A stretch of DNA of 64,000 nucleotides from Escherichia boydii (GTDB lineage: Bacteria; Pseudomonadota; Gammaproteobacteria; Enterobacterales; Enterobacteriaceae): NCBI GenBank assembly GCA_041890495.1, contig CP169086.1, positions 1,922,001-1,986,000 on the forward strand, given 5' to 3'. This document shows, piece by piece, positions 10,137 through 18,740 of the stretch. The notes below the pieces were generated by a model. It ran no database searches. It was not told the DNA's origin and saw only the letters and a list, made by a program, of their open reading frames with translations. The position numbers and the translations under genes were made by a program. Numbering within the stretch: the stretch's first letter is position 1; every line of letters starts with the position of its first letter.

Positions 10137-11075
10137 TCAGTAGCCGCGCTGTCTGTCGACCTGGCCGGTGACCGCGTTACCCTTTTCCATTTCACTGATG
10201 GTATGGGATATGTACGCCACCGCTTCTGCCGGACGCGTCACGGCGGCCACGTGCGGGGTCATCGCCACGCGCGGATGTGCCCACAGCGGGCTTTCCGCGG
10301 GCAGCGGCTCACGGCTATAGACATCCAGCATCGCGCCTTTAAGCTTTCCGCTGTCCAGCGCCTTCAGCAGATCGGACTCGACCAGATGCACCCCGCGCGC
10401 CAGGTTCATCAGGTAGCTCTCATCGGCTAACTGGTTGAGCAACGCTTCATTGATGATCCCAACCGTTTCCGACGTATTGGGCAGCAGGTTGATGAGCACG
10501 CGCGTGCCGTTCAGAAAGGCCGGGAGTTCATCCGTGCCGGCAAAACTCTCTACGCCCGGATAATTTTTGCGGCTGCGGCTCCAGCAGCGCAGCGGAAAGC
10601 CCCACGGTGCGAGCGCTTCAGCCACCTTTGAGCCCAGCACGCCCGCACCGAGAATGCCAATGGTAAAGTCTTCGCGACGGTAATCCGGCAGAGGCTCCCA
10701 GCGGGCCTGCTGTTTGAATGCCTGATAGTCATCAAAGCGGCGGAACCAGTGCAGCACCTGGCTGACGGCATATTCCTGCATCTGCTGGCCCATTCCGGTA
10801 TCTTCGAGGCGGAATAGCGGGATATTTTCTGGCAGCATTTCAGGGTGTGCCTTGAGCTTGCTCAGAATGGAATCCACGCCCGCCCCAAGGGCAAAAACGG
10901 CCTTCAGTTTACGGCCCTGAAGCATTTCGACCGGCGGATGCCAGACCAGCGCATAGTCGGCATGTTCGTTATCACCGCGCTTCCACTCGCGAACGCGTGC
11001 GCCGGGTAATGCCGCCGAAAGTGCGTCAATCCAGTAGGCTGTATCAAACGTGGGGTGATAGAAAAGTATATCCAT
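10137..11075 (-). CDS. ghrA: Glyoxylate/hydroxypyruvate reductase A
   Basis: This cytoplasmic NADPH-dependent D-2-hydroxyacid dehydrogenase reduces glyoxylate to glycolate and hydroxypyruvate to glycerate. The 312-residue product has the Rossmann motif GILGAGVLGSKVAEAL near residue 140, catalytic Arg in NLARGVHLVE near 225, and the His in TPHVAAVTRP near 280. The ATG at 11075 (MDILFYHPTFD) has AGGA upstream and gives the E. coli length; the frame could open two codons earlier with TTG. Glyoxylate is also a co-substrate in the hpx pathway, but there is no linkage to that island. Confidence 0.95.
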   Translation of the reverse strand: MDILFYHPTFDTAYWIDALSAALPGARVREWKRGDNEHADYALVWHPPVEMLQGRKLKAVFALGAGVDSILSKLKAHPEMLPENIPLFRLEDTGMGQQMQEYAVSQVLHWFRRFDDYQAFKQQARWEPLPDYRREDFTIGILGAGVLGSKVAEALAPWGFPLRCWSRSRKNYPGVESFAGTDELPAFLNGTRVLINLLPNTSETVGIINEALLNQLADESYLMNLARGVHLVESDLLKALDSGKLKGAMLDVYSREPLPAESPLWAHPRVAMTPHVAAVTRPAEAVAYISHTISEMEKGNAVTGQVDRQRGY

Positions 11076-11244
11076 AGTCAATCCTGCCTTTTATTGCGCT
11101 GATTTATTTTGTTTTTTAACGAGGCTGCCAGCATAACAAATTTATTGCACGGCTGTGTTGTTGATAAAAAAGACGCTTTCAGCACATTTAAGAATCATGT
11201 TGCCTGAAGTTTGTCTAAACGCGCTAAATTACTGAAAAAGTGAG

Positions 11245-11273
11245 TTGACGGCAGTTCGGCTTTTCCTTACATT
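11245..11273 (+). promoter_or_regulatory. Promoter of tRNA-Ser(GGA) copy 1
   Basis: TTGACG at 11245-11250 and TACATT at 11268-11273 are separated by 17 bp and followed by the GC-rich discriminator agcgccc, typical of stringently controlled stable-RNA promoters. The tRNA starts 35 bp downstream. Confidence 0.75.
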
Positions 11274-11307
11274 AGCGCCCGTTCCAGCAAGACAGGAACG
11301 ACAATTT

Positions 11308-11395
11308 GGTGAGGTGTCCGAGTGGCTGAAGGAGCACGCCTGGAAAGTGTGTATACGGCAACGTATCGGGGGTTCGAATCCCCCCCTCACCGCCA
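11308..11395 (+). tRNA. serX: tRNA-Ser(GGA), copy 1
   Basis: This is an 88-nt class II tRNA with acceptor arm ggtgagg/cctcacc, a long variable arm, an anticodon loop reading ct-GGA-aa, the T-loop ggttcgaatcc and an encoded CCA. The position after ghrA matches E. coli serX. The mature sequence is identical to the copy at 14244-14331. Confidence 0.97.
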
Positions 11396-11400
11396 TATTT

Positions 11401-11436
11401 AAAGAAGAGCTCGTACGAAAGTACGGGCTTTTTTCT
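11401..11436 (+). terminator. Terminator after tRNA-Ser copy 1
   Basis: The stem agctcgtac/gtacgggct with a GAAA tetraloop is followed by T6CT4. The same element, with small changes, follows copy 2 and recurs in each 181-bp repeat there. Confidence 0.8.
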
Positions 11437-11486
11437 TTTGGGTCGCACCAGGGGATTCAAGCCTTGAGCCTCGCTGCGCTCTTTAT

Positions 11487-11517
11487 GTCGGGTGGCGCTG
11501 CGCTTACCCGACCTACA
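11487..11517. repeat. REP-type palindromic element
   Basis: The sequence gtcgggtggcgctgcgctta, then cccgacctaca, is a REP/PU unit. Close relatives occur at 21012, 34295, 42734 and 52841 in this window, all intergenic. Confidence 0.75.
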
Positions 11518-11522
11518 AAAAG

Positions 11523-12428
11523 CTACTCCTCCACCATCTTCGCGTACTCTTCGGTCAGAAAATCCACCAGCGTCCTGACGGACGGCAGCAAACCTCGTCG
11601 GGATGGATAAACGGCGTGAATCACTTCCCGTCGCGGTTCCCACGCGTCCAGCACCCGTACCAGTTCCCCTGACGCAAGCTGATCCTTTACCATCAATATC
11701 GGCAACTGCACAACGCCCACGCCCGCCATCGCCGCTTCCCGCAATGCCAGCATGTCGGTGGTAATAAAGCGCGGTGAGTAGTGGATCTCCGCTTTCGCCC
11801 CCTCTGGACCACTGAGTTCCCATTTATGCACCTGTTTACCGGCTCCCATACTTAATCCCGGCCATTCACTGAGCTCGGAAGGCATTAGCGGTTTACCCAT
11901 ACGTTCAATCAGCTGCGGACTCGCCACAAGGCAATGCCCCCTGTCAGCCAGCACCCTTAACACCAGATCGCTGTCATCAAACGGACGCGGACGCACGCGG
12001 ATAGCCACATCAATACCTTCGCCAACAAGATCGACCCGACGATTGGTGGCCTCAAGCTGGAGATTAATCCCGGGGTAGCGCGCCATAAACCGCGCCAGCA
12101 TCGGTCCCACGTGGACGTGCAGTAACGTGACGGGACAGGTGATCCTGACTACGCCGCGCGGCTCAGCCTGCAGCGCAGCAACGGCCTCTTCTGCCGCTTC
12201 TGCTTCTACCAGCATTGCCTTACAGTGCTGATAGAAAGTCTGCCCCACTTCCGTCACCGTAAACTGCCGCGTAGTGCGCTGTATCAACCGTACGCCAAGC
12301 CGCTCTTCCAGCTGCGCAATCCGGCGGCTTAGCCTGGACTTCGGTAAATCAAGCGCTCTTCCCGCCGCCGCAAAGCCACCGTAGTCCACAACCTTCACAA
12401 ACCAGACGAAGTCATTGAGATCCTGCAT
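11523..12428 (-). CDS. LysR-family transcriptional regulator
   Basis: This 301-residue LysR-type regulator has an N-terminal winged helix-turn-helix (residues 1-60; VDYGGFAAAGRALDLPKSRL, then SRRIAQLEERLGVRLIQRTT) and a periplasmic-binding-like effector domain. It is divergent from the pirin gene across a 109-bp gap, the standard layout for a regulator of its neighbour, so it probably controls the pirin-hydrolase pair. The inducer is unknown. The block lies between two identical tRNA-Ser genes. Confidence 0.9.
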   Translation of the reverse strand: MQDLNDFVWFVKVVDYGGFAAAGRALDLPKSRLSRRIAQLEERLGVRLIQRTTRQFTVTEVGQTFYQHCKAMLVEAEAAEEAVAALQAEPRGVVRITCPVTLLHVHVGPMLARFMARYPGINLQLEATNRRVDLVGEGIDVAIRVRPRPFDDSDLVLRVLADRGHCLVASPQLIERMGKPLMPSELSEWPGLSMGAGKQVHKWELSGPEGAKAEIHYSPRFITTDMLALREAAMAGVGVVQLPILMVKDQLASGELVRVLDAWEPRREVIHAVYPSRRGLLPSVRTLVDFLTEEYAKMVEE

Positions 12429-12537
12429 AAATCCTCATCGTTCTATTTTCAGAACAGTGAATGCCATTTTCACTATCTACCTGGATATTAACCCTGAATA
12501 TAAGCTAATTACATCAACAGAACATCAGGAGTTAATC

Positions 12538-13398
12538 ATGAAAAACATCACTGGCGTTTATACCGCTCCTCGTCAGCACTGGGTAGGCGACGGTTTCCCG
12601 GTCCGCTCAATGTTCTCTTATCAGACGCACGGCGAGCCTCTCAGCCCGTTCCTGCTGCTGGACTACGCGGGTCCATACACCTTTCCGGCAGACGGCGCGA
12701 AACGCGGCGTGGGTCAACATCCTCACCGGGGTTTTGAGACGGTCACTATCGTCTATGCCGGTGAAGTGGAGCATCGCGACTCCACGGGGAAAGGTGGTGT
12801 GATTGGCCCCGGCGACGTGCAGTGGATGACCGCAGGCGCAGGCATTTTGCACGAGGAGTTCCACTCCAGCGCGTTCTCGCAGAAAGGTGGAGAACTGAAA
12901 ATGATGCAGCTTTGGGTCAACCTGCCGGCGAAAGACAAGATGGCCGCACCGGGCTACCAGAGCATCACGAAAGCCGACATCCCGGTGGTGACGCTGCCTG
13001 ACGGCGGTGGAACGCTGCGGGTTATTGCCGGTCGCTACGACACGGTGACCGGCCCGGCGCACACCTTCTCGCCGCTCAACGTCTGGGACATCGCGCTGAA
13101 CCAGGGAAGCCATCTGACGCTCAATCAGCCGGAAGGCTGGAGCACGGCGCTGGTCGTGCTTGAAGGCAGCATCACGGTAAACGGTACCGCTCAGGCGGGT
13201 GAAGCCCAGCTGGTCGTGTTAAGTCAGGAAGGCGACAAACTGCACCTTGAAGCGAACAGCGACGCAAAAGTGCTGCTGATGGCCGGCGAGCCGCTGAATG
13301 AACCGATCGTGGGCTATGGCCCGTTTGTGATGAACAGTAAAACCGAAATCAACGAAGCCATTCGTGATTTCAATTCCGGCCGCTTCGGCCAGATCTGA
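12538..13398 (+). CDS. Pirin family protein (bicupin)
   Basis: This 286-residue pirin has an N-terminal cupin with metal ligands visible in HPHRGFETVT, GEVEHRDSTGKGG and TAGAGILHEEFH (about residues 60-105), and a pirin C-terminal domain. Bacterial pirins such as YhhW act as quercetin dioxygenases or redox-sensing regulators; the role here is unknown. The start at 12538 is chosen for its CAGGAG ribosome site and the family N-terminus. It is probably co-transcribed with the hydrolase 20 bp downstream and divergent from a LysR gene. Confidence 0.9.
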   Translation: MKNITGVYTAPRQHWVGDGFPVRSMFSYQTHGEPLSPFLLLDYAGPYTFPADGAKRGVGQHPHRGFETVTIVYAGEVEHRDSTGKGGVIGPGDVQWMTAGAGILHEEFHSSAFSQKGGELKMMQLWVNLPAKDKMAAPGYQSITKADIPVVTLPDGGGTLRVIAGRYDTVTGPAHTFSPLNVWDIALNQGSHLTLNQPEGWSTALVVLEGSITVNGTAQAGEAQLVVLSQEGDKLHLEANSDAKVLLMAGEPLNEPIVGYGPFVMNSKTEINEAIRDFNSGRFGQI

Positions 13399-13418
13399 AC
13401 ATAATAAAGGAGAGGAAG

Positions 13419-14096
13419 ATGTCTACACCTGCGAATTTTAACGGCACCCGTCCGGCCATCGATGTAAACGATGCGGTGATGTTGCTTATCGATCACCAGA
13501 GCGGTCTGTTCCAGACCGTTGGGGATATGCCCATGCCGGAACTGCGTGCCCGTGCGGCAGCGCTGGCAAAAATCGCAACGCTTGCGAAGATCCCGGTGAT
13601 CACCACCGCGTCCGTCCCGCAGGGACCAAACGGACCGCTTATTCCTGAGATCCACGCCAACGCGCCGCATGCGCAATATGTTGCCCGTAAAGGCGAAATC
13701 AACGCCTGGGATAACCCTGAGTTCGTGGCGGCGGTAAAAGCCACCGGGCGCAAGACGTTGATTATCGCGGGCACCATTACCAGCGTCTGCATGGCCTTCC
13801 CTTCCATCAGCGCGGTGGCGGACGGGTATAAAGTGTTTGCGGTGATCGATGCCTCCGGCACCTACAGCAAAATGGCGCAGGAGATCACGCTGGCGCGCGT
13901 TGTACAGGCGGGCGTGGTACCGATGGATACGGCGGCGGTGGCCTCTGAGATCCAACGTACATGGAACCGTGAAGATGCGGCGGAGTGGGCGGAGGTGTAC
14001 ACCCATATCTTCCCGGCATATCAGCTGCTGATCGAAAGCTATAGCAAAGCACAGGAAGTGGTTAAAAACAGCGAAGTGCTCGATTCACAGCGTTAA
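13419..14096 (+). CDS. Isochorismatase-family hydrolase, YcaC-like
   Basis: This 225-residue cysteine hydrolase of the isochorismatase superfamily has the catalytic triad in the expected places: Asp in MLLIDHQSG (about residue 25), Lys in VARKGEINAWDN (about 90) and Cys in AGTITSVCMAFPS (about 127). The cis-peptide and NAWDN segments resemble E. coli YcaC. The substrate is unknown. It forms a two-gene unit with the pirin upstream, which suggests work on the same small molecule. Confidence 0.88.
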   Translation: MSTPANFNGTRPAIDVNDAVMLLIDHQSGLFQTVGDMPMPELRARAAALAKIATLAKIPVITTASVPQGPNGPLIPEIHANAPHAQYVARKGEINAWDNPEFVAAVKATGRKTLIIAGTITSVCMAFPSISAVADGYKVFAVIDASGTYSKMAQEITLARVVQAGVVPMDTAAVASEIQRTWNREDAAEWAEVYTHIFPAYQLLIESYSKAQEVVKNSEVLDSQR

Positions 14097-14171
14097 TCCC
14101 CAGCTCCGCGGCGTAAAAACCGTGGAGCTGATTATTGCTTAACCGAACAGGCACTAAAGCTGAAAATCTTC

Positions 14172-14200
14172 TTGACCGTTTTACTCCAACTCCCTATAGT
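14172..14200 (+). promoter_or_regulatory. Promoter of tRNA-Ser(GGA) copy 2
   Basis: TTGACC and TATAGT are spaced 17 bp and followed by agcgccccg. The discriminator closely resembles that of copy 1, but most of the flank differs, so both tRNA genes have independent promoters. Confidence 0.75.
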
Positions 14201-14243
14201 AGCGCCCCGTTGCCACCCATGAGGTTTGGCAGCAAAACAATTT

Positions 14244-14331
14244 GGTGAGGTGTCCGAGTGGCTGAAGGAGCACGCCTGGAAAGTGTGTATACGGCAACGT
14301 ATCGGGGGTTCGAATCCCCCCCTCACCGCCA
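14244..14331 (+). tRNA. tRNA-Ser(GGA), copy 2
   Basis: This is an 88-nt tRNA-Ser with anticodon GGA and encoded CCA, the same sequence as copy 1 at 11308-11395. The identity extends about 8 bases upstream (acaatttg) and into the downstream terminator. It is followed directly by the 181-bp tandem repeats. Confidence 0.97.
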
Positions 14332-14870
14332 TATTTAAAGAAGAGCTCGTACGAAAGTGCGAGCTTTTTTTTCGCATATTGCACACACCGGGGGGATGAG
14401 AAGCCCCGACCGGGGTTCGACAACTGGCGACAGCCAGTTGGACAGACTGAGAGCGAAGCGAACAGGCTGCCCGCAGGGCGAGCGAAGCGAGTCAATCCCC
14501 CCCTCACCGCCATATTTAAAGAAGAGCTCGCATGAAAATGCGGGCTTTTTTTTGCATGTTGCACACCTCTGGGGGGATGAGAATCCCCGACTGGGGTTCG
14601 ACAACTGGCGACAGCCAGTTGGACAGACTGAGAGCGAAGCGAACAGGCTGCCCGCAGGGCGAGCGAAGCGAGTCAATCCCCCCCTCACCGCCATATTTAA
14701 AGAAGAGCTCGCATGAAAATGCGGGCTTTTTTTGTGCATGTTGCACACCTCTGGGGGGATGAGAATCCCCGACCGGGGTTCGACAACTGGCGATAGCCAG
14801 TTAGACAGACTGAGAGCGAAGCGCACAGGCTGCCCGCAGGGCGAGCGAAGCGAGTCAATCCCCCCCCGGT
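14332..14870 (+). repeat. Three tandem 181-bp repeats carrying the tRNA-Ser 3' end
   Basis: Units run about 14332-14512, 14513-14693 and 14694-14870 (last one truncated at its 3' end). Each begins tatttaaagaagagctcg with a terminator-like hairpin and T-run, contains a second hairpin (caactggcga/cagccagtt) and a REP-like segment. The first two end with the exact last 19 bases of the upstream tRNA (aat-c7-tcaccgcca); the third stops inside that tail. The period is not a multiple of three and no plausible protein is encoded. The layout parallels the rtT repeats of the E. coli tyrT operon. Confidence 0.9.
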
Positions 14871-14879
14871 GCTATATGC

Positions 14880-14943
14880 AACTCGATGCGGCCTGAGCCC
14901 CTCACCCTAACCCTCTCCCCAAGGGAGAGGGAATAAAATGCAC
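14880..14943. repeat. Dispersed palindromic repeat (ccctcaccctaaccctctcc type)
   Basis: The motif gcccctcaccctaaccctct, then ccccaagggagaggg, has an inverted relative at 21563-21611. It is a short intergenic palindrome common in enterobacterial genomes. The rest of this gap up to the phoH terminator holds nothing I can identify. Confidence 0.6.
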
Positions 14944-14973
14944 AAAAAACAAAGCCCGGTTTCCCGGGCCTTG
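14944..14973 (-). terminator. phoH terminator
   Basis: On the minus strand, after the phoH stop, the stem ggcccgg-gaa-accgggctt is followed by gttttttg. It has the form of an intrinsic terminator. Confidence 0.75.
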
Positions 14974-14988
14974 AACGCAACAGCAAAC

Positions 14989-16053
14989 TCAGTAATACGC
15001 TTGTAGCGTGCGCTGGCAGAGCGCCGAGCGCACGCAGTCATCTTTGGTGAAGCGTACCACCCCAATCATCTCATCTTCCTCAAAACGTGACATGGCGTCG
15101 CTCAGTCCGGATTTCACGCCGGATGGCAGGTCACACTGGGTGATATCACCGTTGACGATAACCGTCACGTTCTCCCCGAGGCGGGTTAAAAACATTTTCA
15201 TTTGCGCGGCAGTCACATTCTGCGCCTCGTCAAGAATGACGACTGCATTTTCAAAGGTACGTCCACGCATATAGGCGAACGGCGCGATTTCCACCTTCCC
15301 TATTTCCGGTCGCAGGCAGTACTGCATAAAGGAAGCCCCTAAGCGCCGGACCAGCACGTCGTAGACCGGGCGAAAATAGGGAGCAAACTTTTCTGCGATA
15401 TCTCCAGGTAAGAAGCCAAGATCTTCATCGGCTTGCAGAACTGGACGGGTGACGATAATCCTGTCGACATCCTTATGTATCAGGGCCTCTGCCGCTTTTG
15501 CTGCGCTGATCCAGGTTTTTCCGCACCCGGCTTCGCCCGTAGCGAATATCAGCTGCTTACTCTCAATAGCCTTCAGATAGTGCAATTGCGCTTCATTTCG
15601 CGCGAGGATGGGCGAGGTATCGCGACTGTCGCGGGCCATACCAATGGCTTCTACGCCGCTCATCTGCACAAGCGAGGTGACCGATTCTTCTTCACGCTGC
15701 TTATGGCTGCGCGAATCCCGTCTCAGCACACGTTTTGCCTCGCGACGAGCTTTGATCACTGCTTTTTGTCTTCCCATGGAGAGCACCTTGAGTTGTTTGT
15801 ATTCATCACACGCGCCGTTGGCAGCGCGATTATGCGCACGAACATCAGAGGGTTGGCTTCCTTGTAAGCCATTGTTTGCACTATCGGATGACGATACGGA
15901 ACAGCTACGCGCACTGTTCTGCACGTCGGTCGAATCAGATTCTTGAGGGAGGGGGGAAAATTTAGTGGCGAGGAAATCGCTGCCGGAGTCTGAGCCTCCG
16001 CGCCGGGTGCTGCGGTTGTTATGTTTACCTTGTCCAGTACAGGACGCAACCAT
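14989..16053 (-). CDS. phoH: Phosphate-starvation-inducible ATPase PhoH
   Basis: PhoH is a cytoplasmic P-loop ATPase, in E. coli a member of the Pho regulon and of uncertain function. The core (about residues 93-354) carries Walker A in FATGEAGCGKTWISA, Walker B in AVVILDEAQN and the sensor segment VNGDITQCDLPSG. From 16053 the protein is 354 residues, the E. coli annotated length, with GGAG seven bases before the ATG. An internal ATG at 15777 (MGRQKAVIKARR) with AAGG upstream would give a 262-residue core-only protein. The extra N-terminus is Ser/Asn/Asp-rich and shows no known domain. Confidence 0.88.
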   Translation of the reverse strand: MVASCTGQGKHNNRSTRRGGSDSGSDFLATKFSPLPQESDSTDVQNSARSCSVSSSDSANNGLQGSQPSDVRAHNRAANGACDEYKQLKVLSMGRQKAVIKARREAKRVLRRDSRSHKQREEESVTSLVQMSGVEAIGMARDSRDTSPILARNEAQLHYLKAIESKQLIFATGEAGCGKTWISAAKAAEALIHKDVDRIIVTRPVLQADEDLGFLPGDIAEKFAPYFRPVYDVLVRRLGASFMQYCLRPEIGKVEIAPFAYMRGRTFENAVVILDEAQNVTAAQMKMFLTRLGENVTVIVNGDITQCDLPSGVKSGLSDAMSRFEEDEMIGVVRFTKDDCVRSALCQRTLQAYY

Positions 16054-16248
16054 TCGCGATCTCCATAGTGATTCAGCATCACTGCCGGGAACTACCGCTG
16101 TCTTATCTTAAGTACATCAGGAGTTATCATAAATGCAACATTTATTTTACCTGAATGCAACTTTTAAGACTGTCCCTACAGTTGAAATCAGTCTCATATA
16201 GAAATATTACAGAAATATAACAGTAAGATAGTCATATGAAAAAATAAT

Positions 16249-16272
16249 GTCCCTGCGAATCGTCGCAGGGAC
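16249..16272 (-). terminator. efe operon terminator
   Basis: A perfect ten-base stem gtccctgcga/tcgcagggac with loop atcg lies just past the efeB stop. On the minus strand it is followed by attattttttc, as expected for an intrinsic terminator. Confidence 0.8.
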
Positions 16273-16277
16273 AATTA

Positions 16278-17551
16278 TCAGGCCTCAATAAGACCTTGAG
16301 CAAGATACGCGTTGCTGTCGCGCACGCCCGGCAGGGCAAAGAAATAGCCGCCGCCGATGGGTTTAATGTACTCTTCCAGCGCTTCGCCGTTGAGCCGCTT
16401 CTGCACGGTGAGGAAGCCCTTTTCCAGATCGTGCTGATAGCAGACGAACAGCAGCCCCATATCAAGCTGGCCGGAATTGGTCACGCCGAGCGAGTAGCTG
16501 TATCCCCGACGCATCATCAGGCTCGACTGCGTCTCTTTGGTGCGCGGGTTGGCCAGACGAATATGGCTGTCCAGCGCAATCACGTCGCCATTCGGATCGC
16601 GGGCGTAGTCGGGCACGTCATGCTCGTTCTTCATACCGAGCGGTGCCCCGCTTTGCTTATCACGGCCGAAGATCGTCTGCTGCTCTTTGAGCGGCGTGCG
16701 GTCCCAGAACTCCACGTGGAACTGAATAATCCGCACCGCCTGATAGCTTCCCCCGACCGCCCATGTCGGTTCATTCTGGTCCGCAGTGACCCACACCACC
16801 TCCTTCATGAGCGCGCCATCGTGGCTGTCCGGGTTGGCCGTGCCGTCCTTAAAGCCCAGCAGGTTCACCGGCGTCTCTTTGCCTTTACTACGCGCCGCGT
16901 GATCGGGAATAAACCCTTCCCGCCTTCCAGCGCACACTGAGCAAATCCGGCGTGTGTTTGATGATATCGCGCAGCGCATGGATCACCGTGTCCTGGGTGT
17001 TGGCGCAAATCTGTAGCAACACATCACCATGACATAACGCCGCATCCAGCGAGTCGTTGGGGGAAAACGCGTCATCTTCTGCAGCTTTTTTGCATCTGTG
17101 GCGCAAGGCCAACGCGCTCATCAAACAATGAGTGACCCACCGATAACGTGATGGTGAGATTATCGGGCGCAATGTAGCCGCCAAGAATGCCGGAATCGAG
17201 TGGTGGCAGGCGCGGGATTTGGCGTTTCTGGTGCTGCTCCGCCCTGAGTCAGAAAAGCAAAACGCTGAGTCAACAAGCGAAACAACCGCTCAGATCGGCT
17301 TTATCGCTGGCAAGCACATCAAACGCCACCAGCATCATTGCGGCCTGTTGTGGCGTCAGGATCCCTGCCTGATGCTCACCATAAAAACGGCTGTTTCTCA
17401 TTGCGTGCATCCGGTGAAAGCGTACCCGGCGCACTTTGCGTTTTTTGTGCATGAGCGACCGGACAACTTCCCGCCAGCGCCAGTGCACCAATCCCTTTCA
17501 GTAAACGTCGGCGTGACGGTTCATTCACGCCGTTTTCATCTTATACTGCAT
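16278..17551 (-). pseudogene. efeB: Deferrochelatase/peroxidase EfeB, multiply frameshifted
   Basis: EfeB is a Tat-exported dye-decolourising heme peroxidase of the EfeUOB iron-uptake system. The start is at 17551 (MQYK), but the frame is lost at codon 4 by a missing A. Further one- or two-base indels relative to the expected EfeB reading lie near 17385, 17290, 17214, 17093, 17058 and 16926. The last 210 residues (from [29 protein letters not shown]) are open and keep the DyP GxxDG motif. The broken 5' part reads like E. coli EfeB, while the intact 3' part is diverged. This may be true decay or a local sequence-quality problem. Confidence 0.85.
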
Positions 17552-17556
17552 AACGC

Positions 17557-18683
17557 TTAATCCAGTCCCAGCACACCGCGAAGTTGCGCCAGATCTTCCG
17601 CCAGCGCAGTAATCGGTCCTTTCAGTGCATTCCGGTCGGCATCGGTCAATTTGTCGTAGGTTTCAAAACCGTCTTTAGTACGGTATTTCGCCAGAATGGT
17701 ATCGACCTTTTTAAAGTTGGCATCGACTTTTGCCAACAGTTCCGGGTTGGCTTTTTGCAGTTGTGGACGCAGCAGATCGACAATTTTCTGCGAGCCTTCA
17801 ACGTTAGCCTGGAAATCCCACAGATCGGTGTGGCTGTAGCGATCTTCTTCACCGCTGATTTTGCTGGCTGCCACTTCCTCAATCAGTCCGGCTGCGCCGC
17901 CGACCACTTTTGAAGGTGGGAAAGCCAGTTCACTGATGCGTTTTTGCAAATCGACCACATCGATATAAAGCTGGTCGGCATACTTATCCATTCCTTTGGT
18001 GGTGTTGTCGCCAAACAATGCTTTTTCCAGACGGTGGAAACCAGTGAATTTTGGGTCGGCGGCTTTTTGCTCGTAATCATCTTCACGGGCGTCAATGCTG
18101 CCATCCAGATCGGAGAACAGTTCAGCAATCGGTTCAATACGCTCATAGTGCTGGCGCGTCGGTGCATACAGTGCTTTCGCTTTTTCGATATCGCCTGCTT
18201 TAATCGCGTCGGTAAAGGCTTTGGTGTCGGTCACCAGCTGCGTGGTTTCCGCCATGACATACGCTTTATATGCAGTAATTGCACCACCAAGACTTAACAG
18301 CGCATCACTTTGCGCCGCATCCGCCGTTGCCTCACCTTTGACGATCAACTTCCCTTTCGGGTTAGTCAGCAGACCGCAGGTCATATCGTATTCGCCAGGC
18401 TGTAAATTCGCCGTCATTTTCTGGCTAAAGCCAGGGGCGATATTTTCCCGCTCTTCCACCACCATCACGCCTTTGAGGATCTCCCACTCCAGCGCCTTCT
18501 GGCTGTGGTTCTGAATAATGAACTGTGTTTTCCCGGCGTTAACCGTAATGGTCATCGGTTCGCACTGCTTATCCGTCACGGTCACTTTGACCTGCGGCAC
18601 ATCAGCGCGTTAGCCATAAAAGCAGAAGAAAACAGCGCAGCCACGCTCAACTGCAATGCGTTACGGCGGAAGTTAATGGTCAT
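17557..18683 (-). pseudogene. efeO: Iron uptake protein EfeO, frameshift at the signal peptide
   Basis: EfeO is the periplasmic cupredoxin-plus-M75-peptidase protein of EfeUOB. From 18683 the signal peptide MTINFRRNALQLSVAALFSS reads normally to MANA. A single missing base near 18606 then shifts the frame, and the mature part (PQVKVTVTDKQCEPMTITVN..., 347 codons from about 18600) is in another frame. The mature part is intact and nearly identical to E. coli as I remember it. If the shift is real, exported EfeO cannot be made. EfeU upstream is intact. Confidence 0.85.
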
Positions 18684-18740
18684 GACGAGACTATCCCTTT
18701 AAAGTATGTTGTAACTAAGCAAGAGTTTGCGTCGTATTTG

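Noticed and set aside
11272..11823. 183-codon minus-strand frame running through tRNA-Ser copy 1
   Set aside because: It reads through a tRNA gene and is antisense to the tRNA and in another frame of the LysR gene; such frames are common artefacts beside tRNA genes.
14335..14826. Overlapping 70-160 codon frames in the tRNA-Ser repeats, on both strands
   Set aside because: The repeat period of 181 is not a multiple of three, so the frame changes in each unit. There are no ribosome sites, and the frames run through the tRNA end and terminator hairpins.
14332..14870. CRISPR-like array
   Set aside because: The units are 181 bp without short direct repeats and variable spacers, and no cas genes are present.
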